Below are positions 16,871 through 28,400 of a stretch of 64,000 nt of DNA, one piece after another (within the stretch, counting starts at the first letter, position 1; every line of letters starts with the position of its first letter). Origin of the DNA: Flavobacteriales bacterium (GTDB taxonomy: Bacteria; Bacteroidota; Bacteroidia; Flavobacteriales_F; PHOS-HE28). The position numbers and the translations under genes are program-made. The DNA is taken from the NCBI GenBank assembly GCA_019638115.1, contig JAHBUK010000003.1, forward strand, positions 434,001-498,000, in the 5' to 3' direction. The notes below the pieces were generated by a model. The model saw nothing but the letters and a program-made list of their open reading frames with translations. It did no database searches and was not told the DNA's origin.

Positions 16871-17584
16871 GTGACACGTCTCAGCGTCAACGTCAACAAG
16901 ATCGCCACATTGCGCAATGCGCGCGGTGGCAACGTGCCCGATGTGGTGCTTACCGCCCAGCTGATCGAGCGTTTCGGGGCGCATGGCATCACCGTACACC
17001 CGCGTCCGGATGAGCGCCACATCCGCCGCAGCGATGTGCGCGCCCTGGCCCAGGTGCTCACCACGGAGTTCAACATCGAAGGTTATCCGTCGGAGGACTT
17101 CATCCAACTGGTGCTGGAGGTGCGGCCGGCGCAAGTGACCCTGGTGCCCGACCCGCCCGGGGTGCTCACCAGCAACGCAGGTTGGGATGCCCGCAGCGAG
17201 AAGGCCCTGCTGAAGGAGGTGCTCGCGCGCTTCAAGGCGGAAGGCATCCGCACGTCCATCTTCATGGGCACCGACCTGGAGTTGATCGGCCATGCCGCGG
17301 ACACCGGTACCGATCGCATCGAACTGTACACCGGCCCTTATGCTGAGGAATTCCCGCAGGGCCGCGAAGCCGCAGTGGCGCCTTTCGTGGCGGCGGGTGT
17401 ACGCGCGCAGGAGCTCGGCCTGGGGCTCAATGCCGGCCACGACCTGGACCGCGACAACCTGCGCTACTTCATGCAACACGTACCAGCGCTGCTGGAGGTG
17501 TCCATCGGCCACGCGCTCATCTGCGACGCGCTCACCTTTGGCCTGGAGAACACCGTGCAGCTCTACCTGCGGGAATTGCGATGA
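16871..17584 (+). CDS. pdxJ: Pyridoxine 5'-phosphate synthase
   Basis: The protein begins (GTG at 16871) with [19 protein letters not shown] and contains [22 protein letters not shown] and the active-site stretch ending [13 protein letters not shown]. PdxJ condenses 1-deoxyxylulose 5-phosphate with 3-amino-1-hydroxyacetone phosphate to make pyridoxine 5'-phosphate. At 237 residues it has the standard length. GTG is the only start that removes a long non-homologous extension. Its stop overlaps the next start (ATGA). Confidence 0.95.
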   Translation: MTRLSVNVNKIATLRNARGGNVPDVVLTAQLIERFGAHGITVHPRPDERHIRRSDVRALAQVLTTEFNIEGYPSEDFIQLVLEVRPAQVTLVPDPPGVLTSNAGWDARSEKALLKEVLARFKAEGIRTSIFMGTDLELIGHAADTGTDRIELYTGPYAEEFPQGREAAVAPFVAAGVRAQELGLGLNAGHDLDRDNLRYFMQHVPALLEVSIGHALICDALTFGLENTVQLYLRELR

Positions 17585-18381
17585 ACGAAAGTGTTGAACT
17601 GAACTACCGCCGATCGGGCACGCCCGGCGCCACCCCGGTGGTGATCCTGCATGGCCTCTTCGGCACGGCCGACAATTGGGGCAGCATCGGTCGTGAATTG
17701 GCGGAACCTTCGGACCCCGGCGCTCCGCCCTTGGACGTGTTCCTGGTGGACCTCCGCGATCACGGCCGCTCGCCCCACACCACCGCCATCTCCTACCCGC
17801 TGATGGCCGCCGATGTGCATGCCCTGGTGCAGCAACTCGGCCTGCGCGACATCGTGCTGGTGGGCCATTCCATGGGTGGCAAGACGGCGATGACCTTCGC
17901 GCAGCGCTGGCCCGAACTGCTGAAGCAACTGGTGGTGATCGACATCGGCCCGCGCGAACACCAGAACAACCAGGGCCACATCATCGAAGCCTTGCGCACA
18001 GCCGATCTGAGCCATGGACGCACGCGCCGCGAGGTGGAGGAGCACATCGCACACTACGTGAAGGAGCCCGGCGTGGTGCAGTTCCTGCTGAAGAACCTCT
18101 ACTGGGTGGAGGAAGGAACGCTCGCCTGGCGCATGAACGTGGAGTTGCTCGGCCGGGAGATCGGGGCCATACTGGCGGCCATCGGCCCCGAACGCGTGCA
18201 GGTGCCCAGCATCTTCATCCGGGGCGGGCAGAGCAATTACATCCTGCGCGAGGACATCCCCGCGATCCAGGAGCAGTTCACCAAGGCGCGCATCGAGACC
18301 GTACCATACGCGGGCCACTGGGTGCATGCCCAAGCACCGGAGGAAGTGATCCAGTACATCCGACAAGCCGCCAGTGCATGA
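17581..18381 (+). CDS. Alpha/beta hydrolase, YbfF-like esterase
   Basis: The protein has the oxyanion loop [14 protein letters not shown] (residues 24-37), the nucleophile elbow GHSMGG with Ser97, [10 protein letters not shown], and a late catalytic His in YAGHWVHAQ. At 266 residues without a signal peptide it is a cytoplasmic esterase-like hydrolase resembling the YbfF family. It is translationally coupled to pdxJ by a 4-base overlap and overlaps the next gene too. The substrate is unknown. Confidence 0.88.
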   Translation: MNESVELNYRRSGTPGATPVVILHGLFGTADNWGSIGRELAEPSDPGAPPLDVFLVDLRDHGRSPHTTAISYPLMAADVHALVQQLGLRDIVLVGHSMGGKTAMTFAQRWPELLKQLVVIDIGPREHQNNQGHIIEALRTADLSHGRTRREVEEHIAHYVKEPGVVQFLLKNLYWVEEGTLAWRMNVELLGREIGAILAAIGPERVQVPSIFIRGGQSNYILREDIPAIQEQFTKARIETVPYAGHWVHAQAPEEVIQYIRQAASA

Positions 18382-19013
18382 GGTTCCTGCTCGCGCTCGT
18401 GATCGTTCTCACCTGTGGCGCCGCCACCGCGCAGGATCCGTCGGACAGCACATGGGCGCGCTACCACGGCGGCTTCGCCCTGCGCGATGGGGTCTATGCC
18501 GACTTCAACGCCTTCCGCCAGAACCGACCCACGGTGCCCTTGGCACAATTGCGCGATGACCAAGGCATCCCCATCACGGACATCCGGCGCTCGGTGAGCA
18601 AGCTCTATTGGCAGCCTGATAGTGGTGCGCGCCAAAGCATCCGCAAGGACCGCCTGTGGGGTTTCTGCCAGAACGGTGCGGTGTACGTGGCGGCCGGCAA
18701 TGGCTTCTACCGCATCGGCCTCATGGGCAGCCTGTGCCACATGATGTACGAGATGAACTACCGCGATTGGGATCCTTACATGTATCCATACGGCGGTGTA
18801 ACGCGCACCATCCTCATGCACCAGTTCCTGGACATACGCACAGGGCAGTACCTGCCTTTCAACGCCTCGGGCATGGATGCCGCACTAACGCATGATCCGC
18901 TCCTGCAGGAGGAGTTCCGCGCCCTGCCGAAGAAGCAACGCAACAGCGACGAGGCGCTCTTCCGTTTCCTGCGGATGTACAACGAGCGCGTGCCGCTCTA
19001 CTTCCCCCGTTGA
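18378..19013 (+). CDS. Exported protein of unknown function
   Basis: A signal peptide (about 1-18, ending AATAQ) precedes a 193-residue mature protein rich in aromatic residues. Recognisable stretches include LYWQPDSGARQSIRKDRLWGFCQNGAVYV and a C-terminal RNSDEALFRFLRMYNERVPLY. I do not recognise a family. It overlaps the hydrolase stop by 4 bases and is therefore co-expressed with pdxJ and the hydrolase. It ends 7 bases before the convergent gene at 19021. Confidence 0.75.
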   Translation: MRFLLALVIVLTCGAATAQDPSDSTWARYHGGFALRDGVYADFNAFRQNRPTVPLAQLRDDQGIPITDIRRSVSKLYWQPDSGARQSIRKDRLWGFCQNGAVYVAAGNGFYRIGLMGSLCHMMYEMNYRDWDPYMYPYGGVTRTILMHQFLDIRTGQYLPFNASGMDAALTHDPLLQEEFRALPKKQRNSDEALFRFLRMYNERVPLYFPR

Positions 19014-19020
19014 TCGCTTC

Positions 19021-21204
19021 TCAAGGCAGCTTCACGAAGCGTCCGCTCCGCACTTTTCCGTGCCGCTCCACCAGCACCGAGTAAGTCCCGGGAGCCAATG
19101 TGCGCAAGTCCAGTTGATGGGGTTCGTTGCGCAGTGAGCCTTGCTGCATCACCCGGCCCGTGGCGTCCACCACGGTGATGGAGGCGCCGAGCATCCCTTC
19201 CGGAACGATCAGGTGGATCAGCTCGCTGCCCGGGTTGGGCCAGAACACCAGGCTGTTCAAGGCACCGGTGAGTTCCTCCACATCCACTGCGGTGGTCCAG
19301 CGCGCGTTCCATTCCTGGTGGAACTGGTCGGCCACGGAGGCGCTGCGGATGATGAGCGTGTTCTCGTCGTTCACCGTTTCCGCATTGAAGCTCCAGTTGT
19401 GCGAACCGGTGATCACAAGCGGGTCCTGGGCAGGAGCGCCACGGTCCACGATGGCGTATTTGTGGTGCAGGTAGAAGGGCGCACCATCGGGCCGTATGTC
19501 CACACCGCCGTTCAGCAGGGCCTGGTAGGTCCACAGGTTCATGTCCTCTTCCTCCACGATGCCGCGCACGGTGACGCCGGGTTGTGCCTGCCGGTCCAGC
19601 AGTTCGTTGGTGAGCGTGGAGGAGGTGAGTGAGAAGAGCGCGAATTCCACCCGCACATCGGCGGTGCGCAGTGCCTCCGCGATCCGCTCGGTGGTGCCAT
19701 CGCTGGGCGAGAACCAGCTCTGCACGGGCGTGCCGTTCACGTTGAACCAGTGCGGTGTGTTGTCGGTCTTGGCACTGCCGAATCGGCTGTTGGCCACGTT
19801 GGGCTGCGCGCCACTGCCGCCCCACATTTCCTCGAACTCCCGGCGGTAGGTGCGGGCCAGTGCCATGTCCTGCACGATCACCAGGTTGTTGGCCTCGTTG
19901 AAGAAACCCGAGTTGGTGAAGTTGCTGGATGCGGTGAGCACGTGCGCCGCCGGGCCGCCATCGGCATCGGCGATGATGAACTTGTTGTGCATGCCACTGC
20001 CGCTGCTGTTCTGGCGTTGCAGCACGGGTATGGCCGGGTGCAGGCTGCCCAGTGCCGAGTTGTTCTGGCCACCCTCCGCGATCCAGCGCACCTGCACGCC
20101 GCGCTCCCGTGCATCGTTCACGGCGGTCACGATGCTGCTGTTGCTGGTGTTGTACACCGCAATGTCCAGGGTGATCTGCGCACGGTCGATGTAGGCACGC
20201 AAGGTGTCGTCGTAGGCGTTGCCGAGCGCGATCGCCGGTGCGCCGGTGGCCACGCTCTCATCCACCGGCCGGGTGAAGTACACGGTGATGGAGCCGGGGT
20301 CCGGGGAAGCGGTGGAGTAGAGGCCCGGCGTGCTGAAGGCGGTGTCGCCACCGAGCACCGAGAAGGCTTGCGCGAACACCATGCTCGCGGGTTGCAGGCC
20401 ATTGAGCTGTACTTGGTGTGTTGTTGTGCTGCCCATGGTCTGCGCGAAGGCGCCATAGCTTGGCGTGGTGCCGTAACGCACCTGCGAGCTGCCTGCCACG
20501 TTGGTGCTCCAAGCAAGGGTGAAGCTCGTTGGCGCTATGTTGTCCTGCACCACGGGGCCGGTAAGGCCGATGCCCGTGGAGGCTTGCAGATCGGCGGCAT
20601 CGCGCGGCAGCAACTGATAACCGCCAACCGGTGGCGTGGCCGTGCTGTAGCGCGAAACGATGCCCACCAGATCGATGAGCCCCGTGGGAATGGTGCTGCC
20701 CACCAAGGGATGGCCTGTACGCAGGAAGACGACGCCTGTTTGCCCGCCACTGGTGAAGGTGGTGGTGCCGGAGCTGAAGGTGCCGCCTGCATTGCCGAAG
20801 GTGCAGGCGTTGATGCGCACTAGTTCGCTCTCGTGCCCGGCATCCATCTGGATCGGCGTGATGAGCTGTGCGGCCGGCAACGGGTTGTTGGTGCTGTGCA
20901 GCATGTAGGTCGATATGGGATCGATCTCCAGCAGGCCGTTGAAGAGCTTCAGCGTGCCACCCACGGTCACATCGGCCCCGCGTGCCGGGTTGAAACCGCT
21001 GATGCTGCCGGTGCCGGGGAATGCGGCGATGCCCCCCGTGGCGTCCTGCACGTAACGGATGCCACCCAGTTCGCTGCCGTTCAACACGATGCCGCGCACC
21101 GTTACCGCGCTGCCGATCGGCAGATCGCGAACGTTGGAAATGGGGGTCTGTGCCGTGCCAGTGCAGTAGAGAGCGAGAACGAGGAGCGTGGTAGGTATGC
21201 GCAT
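19021..21204 (-). CDS. Secreted phospholipase D-like (HKD) protein with OB-fold, Fn3 and T9SS sorting domain
   Basis: The ATG at 21204 gives a signal peptide (1-19, ending GTAQ) on a 727-residue protein. An OB-fold-like domain (about 20-205, VTVRGIVLNGS...GIRYVQDATGG) is followed by a fibronectin type III-like module (about 210-300) and two PLD domains. Their HxK motifs are H406-N-K408 (HNKFIIAD) and H580-H-K582 (HHKYAIVD). A type A T9SS sorting domain ends the protein (FWPNPGSELIHL). Two HKD motifs are what a complete PLD-family active site needs; members cleave phospholipids or nucleic acids. The OB-fold and the next gene favour nucleic acid, which is inference. Confidence 0.85.
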   Translation of the reverse strand: MRIPTTLLVLALYCTGTAQTPISNVRDLPIGSAVTVRGIVLNGSELGGIRYVQDATGGIAAFPGTGSISGFNPARGADVTVGGTLKLFNGLLEIDPISTYMLHSTNNPLPAAQLITPIQMDAGHESELVRINACTFGNAGGTFSSGTTTFTSGGQTGVVFLRTGHPLVGSTIPTGLIDLVGIVSRYSTATPPVGGYQLLPRDAADLQASTGIGLTGPVVQDNIAPTSFTLAWSTNVAGSSQVRYGTTPSYGAFAQTMGSTTTHQVQLNGLQPASMVFAQAFSVLGGDTAFSTPGLYSTASPDPGSITVYFTRPVDESVATGAPAIALGNAYDDTLRAYIDRAQITLDIAVYNTSNSSIVTAVNDARERGVQVRWIAEGGQNNSALGSLHPAIPVLQRQNSSGSGMHNKFIIADADGGPAAHVLTASSNFTNSGFFNEANNLVIVQDMALARTYRREFEEMWGGSGAQPNVANSRFGSAKTDNTPHWFNVNGTPVQSWFSPSDGTTERIAEALRTADVRVEFALFSLTSSTLTNELLDRQAQPGVTVRGIVEEEDMNLWTYQALLNGGVDIRPDGAPFYLHHKYAIVDRGAPAQDPLVITGSHNWSFNAETVNDENTLIIRSASVADQFHQEWNARWTTAVDVEELTGALNSLVFWPNPGSELIHLIVPEGMLGASITVVDATGRVMQQGSLRNEPHQLDLRTLAPGTYSVLVERHGKVRSGRFVKLP

Positions 21205-21221
21205 GGGCGTGGGGGAGCACC

Positions 21222-21229
21222 CAAAGGAA
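21222..21229 (-). promoter_or_regulatory. Possible -7 promoter box for the PLD gene
   Basis: The minus strand reads TTCCTTTG, one mismatch from TAnnTTTG, 17 bases upstream of the ATG at 21204. It lies in the divergent gap to the nuclease gene at 21380. Confidence 0.3.
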
Positions 21230-21379
21230 CGGAGCCTTTGGCTACCAGCCTTGCGTTGTGGCATGCCATTGGAGTGATCGCACCGAAGCACCATGCAGCC
21301 TTCACGCACGCCTAACGTATGGCGGCTTCCGTGGATCATGCATGGTCTAATTTGGCCGCCCCTAAGCAACACCCTTCGC

Positions 21380-22426
21380 ATGCGCCTCTTGTTCATCGCC
21401 GCAGCCTTCGTGCCCTTTCTCTTCGCTTCTTCCTGTTCGGCACAAAGCCCCAAGAAAGAGTTCATACCGGCGCTGGTGGGTTTCTACAACATCGAGAACC
21501 TGTACGACACGCTCGATGCCCCCGGTGTGGACGACGCCGAATACCTGCCCGGAAGCGCCAAGCAATGGGGCACGCAACGCTACAAGCGCAAGTTGGAGCG
21601 CCTCGCACATGTGATCGGCGACATGGGCAAGGACCTTCACCCACAGGGGGTGGCCCTGCTCGGGCTTGCCGAGGTGGAGAACCGCGCCGTGTTGGAGGAT
21701 CTGGTGGCCACGGAGCCCATCGCTTCGCGCAAGTACGGCATCGTGCACGAGGATGGCCCGGACCGCCGTGGGGTTGATGTGGCGCTGCTCTACAACCCTG
21801 CGCTATTCAAGGTGCTTGGGCACAAGAGTTACCGCCTCACCATGCCGGACAAACCCGACTTCCGCACCCGTGACCAGCTGCTGGTGAGCGGTATCCTGGA
21901 TGGTGACACCATGCACGTGATCGTGGCGCACTGGCCCTCGCGGCGCGGTGGCGAGAAGCGCTCCATGCCCAACCGGAAGGCCGCTGCCGAGCTCGGCCGC
22001 CACATTGTGGATTCCCTGCTGGCCCGCAACCCCGATGCCCGCATCCTCTACATGGGCGACCTCAACGATGATCCGGTGAACCCGAGCGTGGTGCGTTTCC
22101 TGCGCAGCACGGGCCAAAAGGAGAAGGCCGTGGAAGGCATGCTCTTCAATCCCATGCACACGCCCTACCAGAAAGGCATCGGCTCGTTGGCCTGGCGCGA
22201 TGCCTGGAACCTCTTCGACCAGATCATCGTGTCGCCTTCCCTCGTTACCGGCAAAGGCGGAAGCTACCGGTACTACGGTGTGCGCATCTTCAATGAGCCC
22301 TACCTGCGCCAGAAGGACGGCAACTTCAAGGATTACCCTTGGCGCACCTTCGTGGGTGACACTTATTCCGATGGCTACAGCGACCACTTCCCGGTGTTCC
22401 TGATCCTGGTGAAGGAAGCACAGTAA
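21380..22426 (+). CDS. Exported endonuclease/exonuclease/phosphatase family protein
   Basis: The ATG at 21380 gives a signal peptide (MRLLFIAAAFVPFLFASSCSA). The cysteine could alternatively be a lipobox. The EEP-fold motifs follow: FYNIENLYDT, LGLAEVENRAVLEDL (metal-binding Glu), HVIVAHWPSRRGG, YMGDLNDDP and a final YSDHFPVF with the catalytic Asp-His. Family members hydrolyse phosphodiesters in DNA, RNA or small molecules. It is divergently paired with the PLD-like gene, suggesting joint processing of extracellular nucleic acid. The mature protein has the family's full length. Confidence 0.9.
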   Translation: MRLLFIAAAFVPFLFASSCSAQSPKKEFIPALVGFYNIENLYDTLDAPGVDDAEYLPGSAKQWGTQRYKRKLERLAHVIGDMGKDLHPQGVALLGLAEVENRAVLEDLVATEPIASRKYGIVHEDGPDRRGVDVALLYNPALFKVLGHKSYRLTMPDKPDFRTRDQLLVSGILDGDTMHVIVAHWPSRRGGEKRSMPNRKAAAELGRHIVDSLLARNPDARILYMGDLNDDPVNPSVVRFLRSTGQKEKAVEGMLFNPMHTPYQKGIGSLAWRDAWNLFDQIIVSPSLVTGKGGSYRYYGVRIFNEPYLRQKDGNFKDYPWRTFVGDTYSDGYSDHFPVFLILVKEAQ

Positions 22427-22484
22427 TGTAAGTATCCTATGGATGAGGGCATACATATGTGCGATAGAGTTGGGATATTGACAT

Positions 22485-25400
22485 ATGAGTTCTACATTGT
22501 GCACGATAAACTATCACAGCCTAATGATCTGCCCCTATCACTTTGGTGTTCCTGCCTTGATACTCGCCACCTTACCCCTGTTGGCTGGTGCACAGACGGT
22601 CTATCTCCCTGAGATTACAAACACTGTGATCACAACCCGCGCGATCGACCAGAGTATGAGTGTAGGTGAAATTGCAGGCAGCGCAGATGTTACGGCCATT
22701 GGTGGCGCCAGCTATACAATTCCGATCTATGTGCCTCCTGGCACTAACGACATACAGCCCACGTTGGCCTTGAGCTACAACTCACATGGAGGAGATGGTT
22801 TGTTAGGCTGGGGTTGGGGCTTGAGCGGACTTTCTGCCATTTATCGAGTTGGGCGTGACTGGTATCACGATGGATTCTCAAAGGGGGTCAGCTACACATC
22901 AAGCGACCGCTTTGCGGCTGACGGTCAGCGTCTCGTGGGGCTCTCTGGAACTTATGGGGCATCTGGATCAACGTACGACACTGAGGCCGCAGCGTTCAGT
23001 GTATTTACAGCGACTGGTGTTATTGGTAGCGGACCATCCTCGTTCACGGCCATCACCAAGGAAGGCATGCGAATGGAATACGGAACTACCGCGGATTCCA
23101 GGGTTATGGGAAACAATGGCAATTCGGTTGCCATGTGGCGATTGAGTAAGGTGATGGACCCGTTCGGCAACTTTATGACATATACTTATTCATCGAGTGA
23201 CGGTGAGAGTATTTTGACACGCATCGACTACACGGGGAATTCGACCGTTGGTATAACGCCATACAACAAAGTGGAATTCACATATGGATCACGACCCGAT
23301 AAAAACGAGGTGCTCATGCCTGGAAGCGGACATAAGACGTCGAATTTGCTCAATTCCATCACCGTGTACTGCGAGGGGGTGGTCATGAAGACCTATCAGC
23401 TGAACTACTCGCTGCGCAACATCAACAAGAGCTATCTCAGGGAGGTCGCCGAGGTCGGCGCTGATGGTTCGTTCAGCTTCAATACCACGATCCTCAAATA
23501 CGGCGATCCGGTCGTCCAGCCGTTCACCGTTGAGAGTTCTACAGCTCTTATTGGCCAGGCGCATGAATACTACTCCGGGGATTTCAACGGCGACGGGAGG
23601 ACGGAGCTTATGACCTCTCCTTACACATATACAGCCGATGGCTTCAAATACAATACAAGCATCAGGATTTACCGCAGGACGACACCCGGGAACTTGCAAC
23701 TGGACTGGCAGCTCACCTTGGACCCCAATATCCAGGTGGTCAACAAGTTGAACATGCCGATGAACCGTGCCTCCCACGCAAGCCAAGACTTCTCAGGGGA
23801 TGGCCGTGATGATCTCACCTTGGCCAAGGTGGCCAAAGTGGGCAGCTATTACCGCCTTCAGGAATTGGCGTTCATGAGGTCCACAGGCACCAGTAGCATA
23901 TCGTTCTCCACCACTACGCTGGGTCCACCAACCTTCACAGGAGCTGGGGGATCACCGACGTATGATATCGTCCATCCCAGCACACTGCAATTTCAGGTCA
24001 CCGGAGACTTCAATGGCGATGGGAAGAGCGATGCGCTCATTGCCGTGAGCAACGGCGGGAGCTATCTCCCATTCCTTTATAGTCCGGAGGCGGATATCAC
24101 GGGTGCGTTCGTCTCCAATAGCACGGTCATAGCGAATGCGATCACTACCGCAAGCAATCTGATCGTTCTGGACTTCGACGGGGATGGCGCACAGGAGATC
24201 ATGGCCATACCAGGTCCCTTGTCCTCGTTCCAGAGTGCGCGGATCTACAAAATGTCCTCAGCTACGAACCCGCCCGCCTTCGACCTGGTGTACCAGAATG
24301 CCGGATTTCCGACGCCTCAGCATCAGATCCTCGTAGGGGACTTTAACGGTGATGGGAAGACGGATCTCTTGACCCGGCATGGCACGACCAGCCCATGGAA
24401 CATAGCCTATTCCACGGGTAGTGGGTTCATCGAGCGCCCTTTCACTCAGTTCTCCACGTATGTGAACCTCGGGGGCACCCCGGATATGCTGCGTGTGGCC
24501 GACTTCAATGGCGACGGCCGGTCGGATATCCTGCACGGCCGCAACCTGACCAGCAGTTCCATCCTTGATGTGTTCTATAGCCGCGGTTCGCATGCGGATT
24601 TTGAGTTGCGTACTTTTTCCCATAGCAATCTCCTGGGTTGGGGCCAGTCGGTGGTCACGGATCTGGATGGGCGCTTCGAAGCGATCAATTCCGCATCCAT
24701 CAGCCAACCTATCCAACTCTTTTTCTTCGACCGCAACGGGCACGACCGCAGTCTTCATAAAGTGGCGTCAGGCCTTGGTAGCATCACGGAGTTCGTGTAT
24801 GGCTACATGACCGAACCCAATGTGCATACAGCTGGCGCATCTTTTACTTATCCAGCTGGCGATGCGCAGTTCCCATTGGAATTGGTGAAAGAGCTGAAAA
24901 GTCCTACGGGTCTTGGGACATGGACGACAACATCCTTTTCGTACGGTCTCGCAACGGTCGATCGACGGGGCAGAGGGTTCCTAGGGTTCAGAGAGATGGC
25001 CACAATGAGCCCTGTGAACAACAGTATCCATCGTCAGTTTATGGCGTTACAAACAGATTATTCTGAGTTGTACCCAACCGGTACAACTCTCCGGCGATTG
25101 GACAATTCAAGCCTGGTGAACAGTAGCACCGTCGTGCTAGCCTATCAAGCTATAGGTACTGTTAATTTGCGGCGTCGTTTAGTTAGAATGGTAAGTAATT
25201 CTACAACGGATGAGTTGGCCGGCACAACGTCCACCACTACCAATACCGCATGGAACGTGTGCGGATTGGCGACGAGTTCAACTACGAATGTCAACAGTAT
25301 TGTGACATCTTCGACAACAGCCACTTATACTGCCGCCGGGCCGTCCACTTCGCCAGTGAAGCCTCTATCCATTCTAACCACAACTACACGGACTGGAGCT

Positions 25401-28400
25401 CCTGCTCAGACTGTGTCAACAGCATTCGTTTACAATAGCACGTCCGGAGCACTCACAAAACGGACGGAATTCAACAATAAGCCCATAAAACTGATTACGG
25501 ATTATGAGTATTGGCCTTCAGGATCGTTGAAGAAGACTACATTATCTTTCACTGGCCTTGCAGCGAACAATCATAGAGTGCGGAGTTGGACCTATGAGAG
25601 CAAGTACCGCTTTCCAGCGACGGCAACAACACGGTGGAACAACAATGGAACTTTGGTCGATGTCGTGGAAGGCTTCACTTATGATCCGAAGTGGGGAACC
25701 GTGTTGACCCACCTCAGCACCGATCAGTTACAAACCGACCACCTCTATGATGCGTTCGGCCGGCAGACCTCAGTTTCCGCGCCCTATGTGCCAGGAACTC
25801 CGCGCTATTCAAAAACCACTCAATGGGTGTGGAATGTTGCAGGATCCAAGCGCTATTATATGGAGGTCACCGACCCAGGTGGACCCAACAGTAAGGTGTG
25901 GTATGACCATTTGGGACGAGAGGTGGAGCGGCAAACCGCTTCATTCGCGTCCGGAGCTTGGGCGACCAGTAACATGACTTATGATGCTGCTGGACGTGTG
26001 GCCACCACCACTTTACCCCGGCTTAGTGGAGAAACCGCCCAGACCATCACCAATAGTTACGATGAGCTAGGCCGGCCCTCTTCGGAAGTAAATAGTTTCA
26101 GCGGCACCACTGCGTACAGCTACTCCTATTCTTCCGGAAAACTCACTACTACGGTCACCGACCCGGCATCAAGGTCGCGAAGCACCACTACTGACGCCAG
26201 CGGCCAAGTAATAGAGGCTTCCGATAATGGAGGCACGCTAACGTATGCCTATGACAGTTGGGGCAATTTGCTCAACGTGAAGCGTGGAGCCCAAACACTC
26301 ATTACCAACACGTACGACACATACGGCCGACAGACCAAGATGGTGGATGCTGATGCAGGAGCCACAGACTACCTATACAACGCTTTCAACCTCTTGGTTT
26401 GGCAAAGGAACGCTCATGGTCAGGTTTCCACCTTGGCTTACGACAACATAGGACGACTTGTACAGCGCGATGATCCTGAGGGTACCAGTTATTGGACTTA
26501 CTATTTCGTAGGAGGCAAGTTCAATAATAATGTTACTTCGGCCATTGGTCTTGGAACAACGTACACGTATACTTACGATACCTTCGGCAGGCGTACCCAT
26601 GAAGTCAGGACCAGCCCAAGTGGCAATATGGGTAAGCAGTATGGCTACGATGCTTTCGACCGGCTTTCCACCGCAACATATGAGAACCAACCGCAGCAGG
26701 TAGCGATTACTTATACATACACCGGAACCGGTCACTTGGATAAGGTGCAACAGTTGAACGGTCCTATCCTTTTCCAAGGACTCACCATGAACGGTTTTGG
26801 CCGTTACAGAACCTACAAATTAGCTGATGATAAGACAACTACTGTGACCTACGCGCAGCAGTATCCTACGCGTATCCAAGCAAGTGGCGTACAAGACCTG
26901 CGAATGGCCTATGATTACCAGACAGGCAACCTCACACACCGCTGGGATTACTTGAAGAACCGTAAGGAAACCTTTCTTTACGATGGCTTGGACCGGCTGA
27001 CCCAGGCAAAGACCGATGTGGTGAATGCGTTAGGCACACCAACGACCAACTTGGCCACAATAAACTATGGCTTTGATGGTTCCGTGGGTGGGACCACCCG
27101 GGGCAACTTGGTAACTCGGACCGACATAGGCACCTTCGGATACAATGGCAATAGGATATCAGCGGCATACGGACCATTATATCCAACGCCACCAGACAAT
27201 CCTCCGTTGGCTATCAACCAAGCCACACAAACTGTGACGTATGCCTCTTTCCATCAGCCTATTACAGTGCAGGAGTCCGTGGCATCGAACCCATTTACCC
27301 TGACCTACACCTATGGACCGGACCACCAGCGGACGAACAGCCAGTTGACTGCACCCGGTGGAGGGGGTTATTACGAGACGCGACAGTATTTTGGTGAGTT
27401 GGAAAGGCAGGAGTTCGAGGGTGGGGACCATAATTGGATCTTGTATGTAAGCGGAGGGGATGGACTGTGCGCCATGATCGTGCTGGAAAGCCATAGTGGG
27501 CAAACGACATACTCTGTCTACAAGGACCACCTCGGCAGTATTGTGGCACTTACCAAGAAGGTCGGCAGCACCGTATCCGTAGTGGCACAGCAGAATTTCG
27601 ATGCCTGGGGACGCAAGCGCAATGCAACAAACTGGACATACACTGGTATAGCGGCCGTGCCGCAATGGCTGTACAGGGGCTACACGGGCCACGAACACGT
27701 GGAACCCTTCGCGCTGATCAATATGAACGGGCGCATGTATGACCCGCTGAATGGAAGGATGTTGAGCGCGGATAATTATGTGCAGGGAATGCACGACACG
27801 CAGGGGTTCAACAGATATACCTATGCACTGAATAACCCGCTTAAGTACACTGATCCAAGTGGAGAGATTGTTTGGGCTCCAATCATTTTGGGAGCAGTTA
27901 TTGGCGCTTACTCAGGTGGTGTAATGTCTAACAGCGGTAACTTCAATCCTTCCAAGTGGGACTTTGGGTCAGGCACTACGTGGAAATATATGTTAGGTGG
28001 TGCTGTCGTGGGCGGACTTTCCGGAGCTGCGGGATACGCAATGGCCGCTTCAGGATTACCAGGAGCAAACACTGCTGCAATTGCTGTTGGTTCGTATACT
28101 AATAGTTTTGGAATGCACTTGGTTTCTGGCGGGAGATCTCCCGTATCCCTTAGTGTCGGTGCGGGCTCATACAATTTCTCATCTGGTGAATTTGGTTACT
28201 TGGGACAATCAGGGAACTCAACCATGGAAACGGTAGGTTATAGCTTAGGTGCCCTTGCAAATATTAGCGATGTACTCGCTGGACTCAATCCCAGTGCGGT
28301 TCAACTAAGTACCGAACAAAGTGATGCCATTGGTCATAGTGCGTTAACAAATGTAGGAGAGACGAATCCCTATAATTCATTGGTTTCTGTGGGTCCAGAT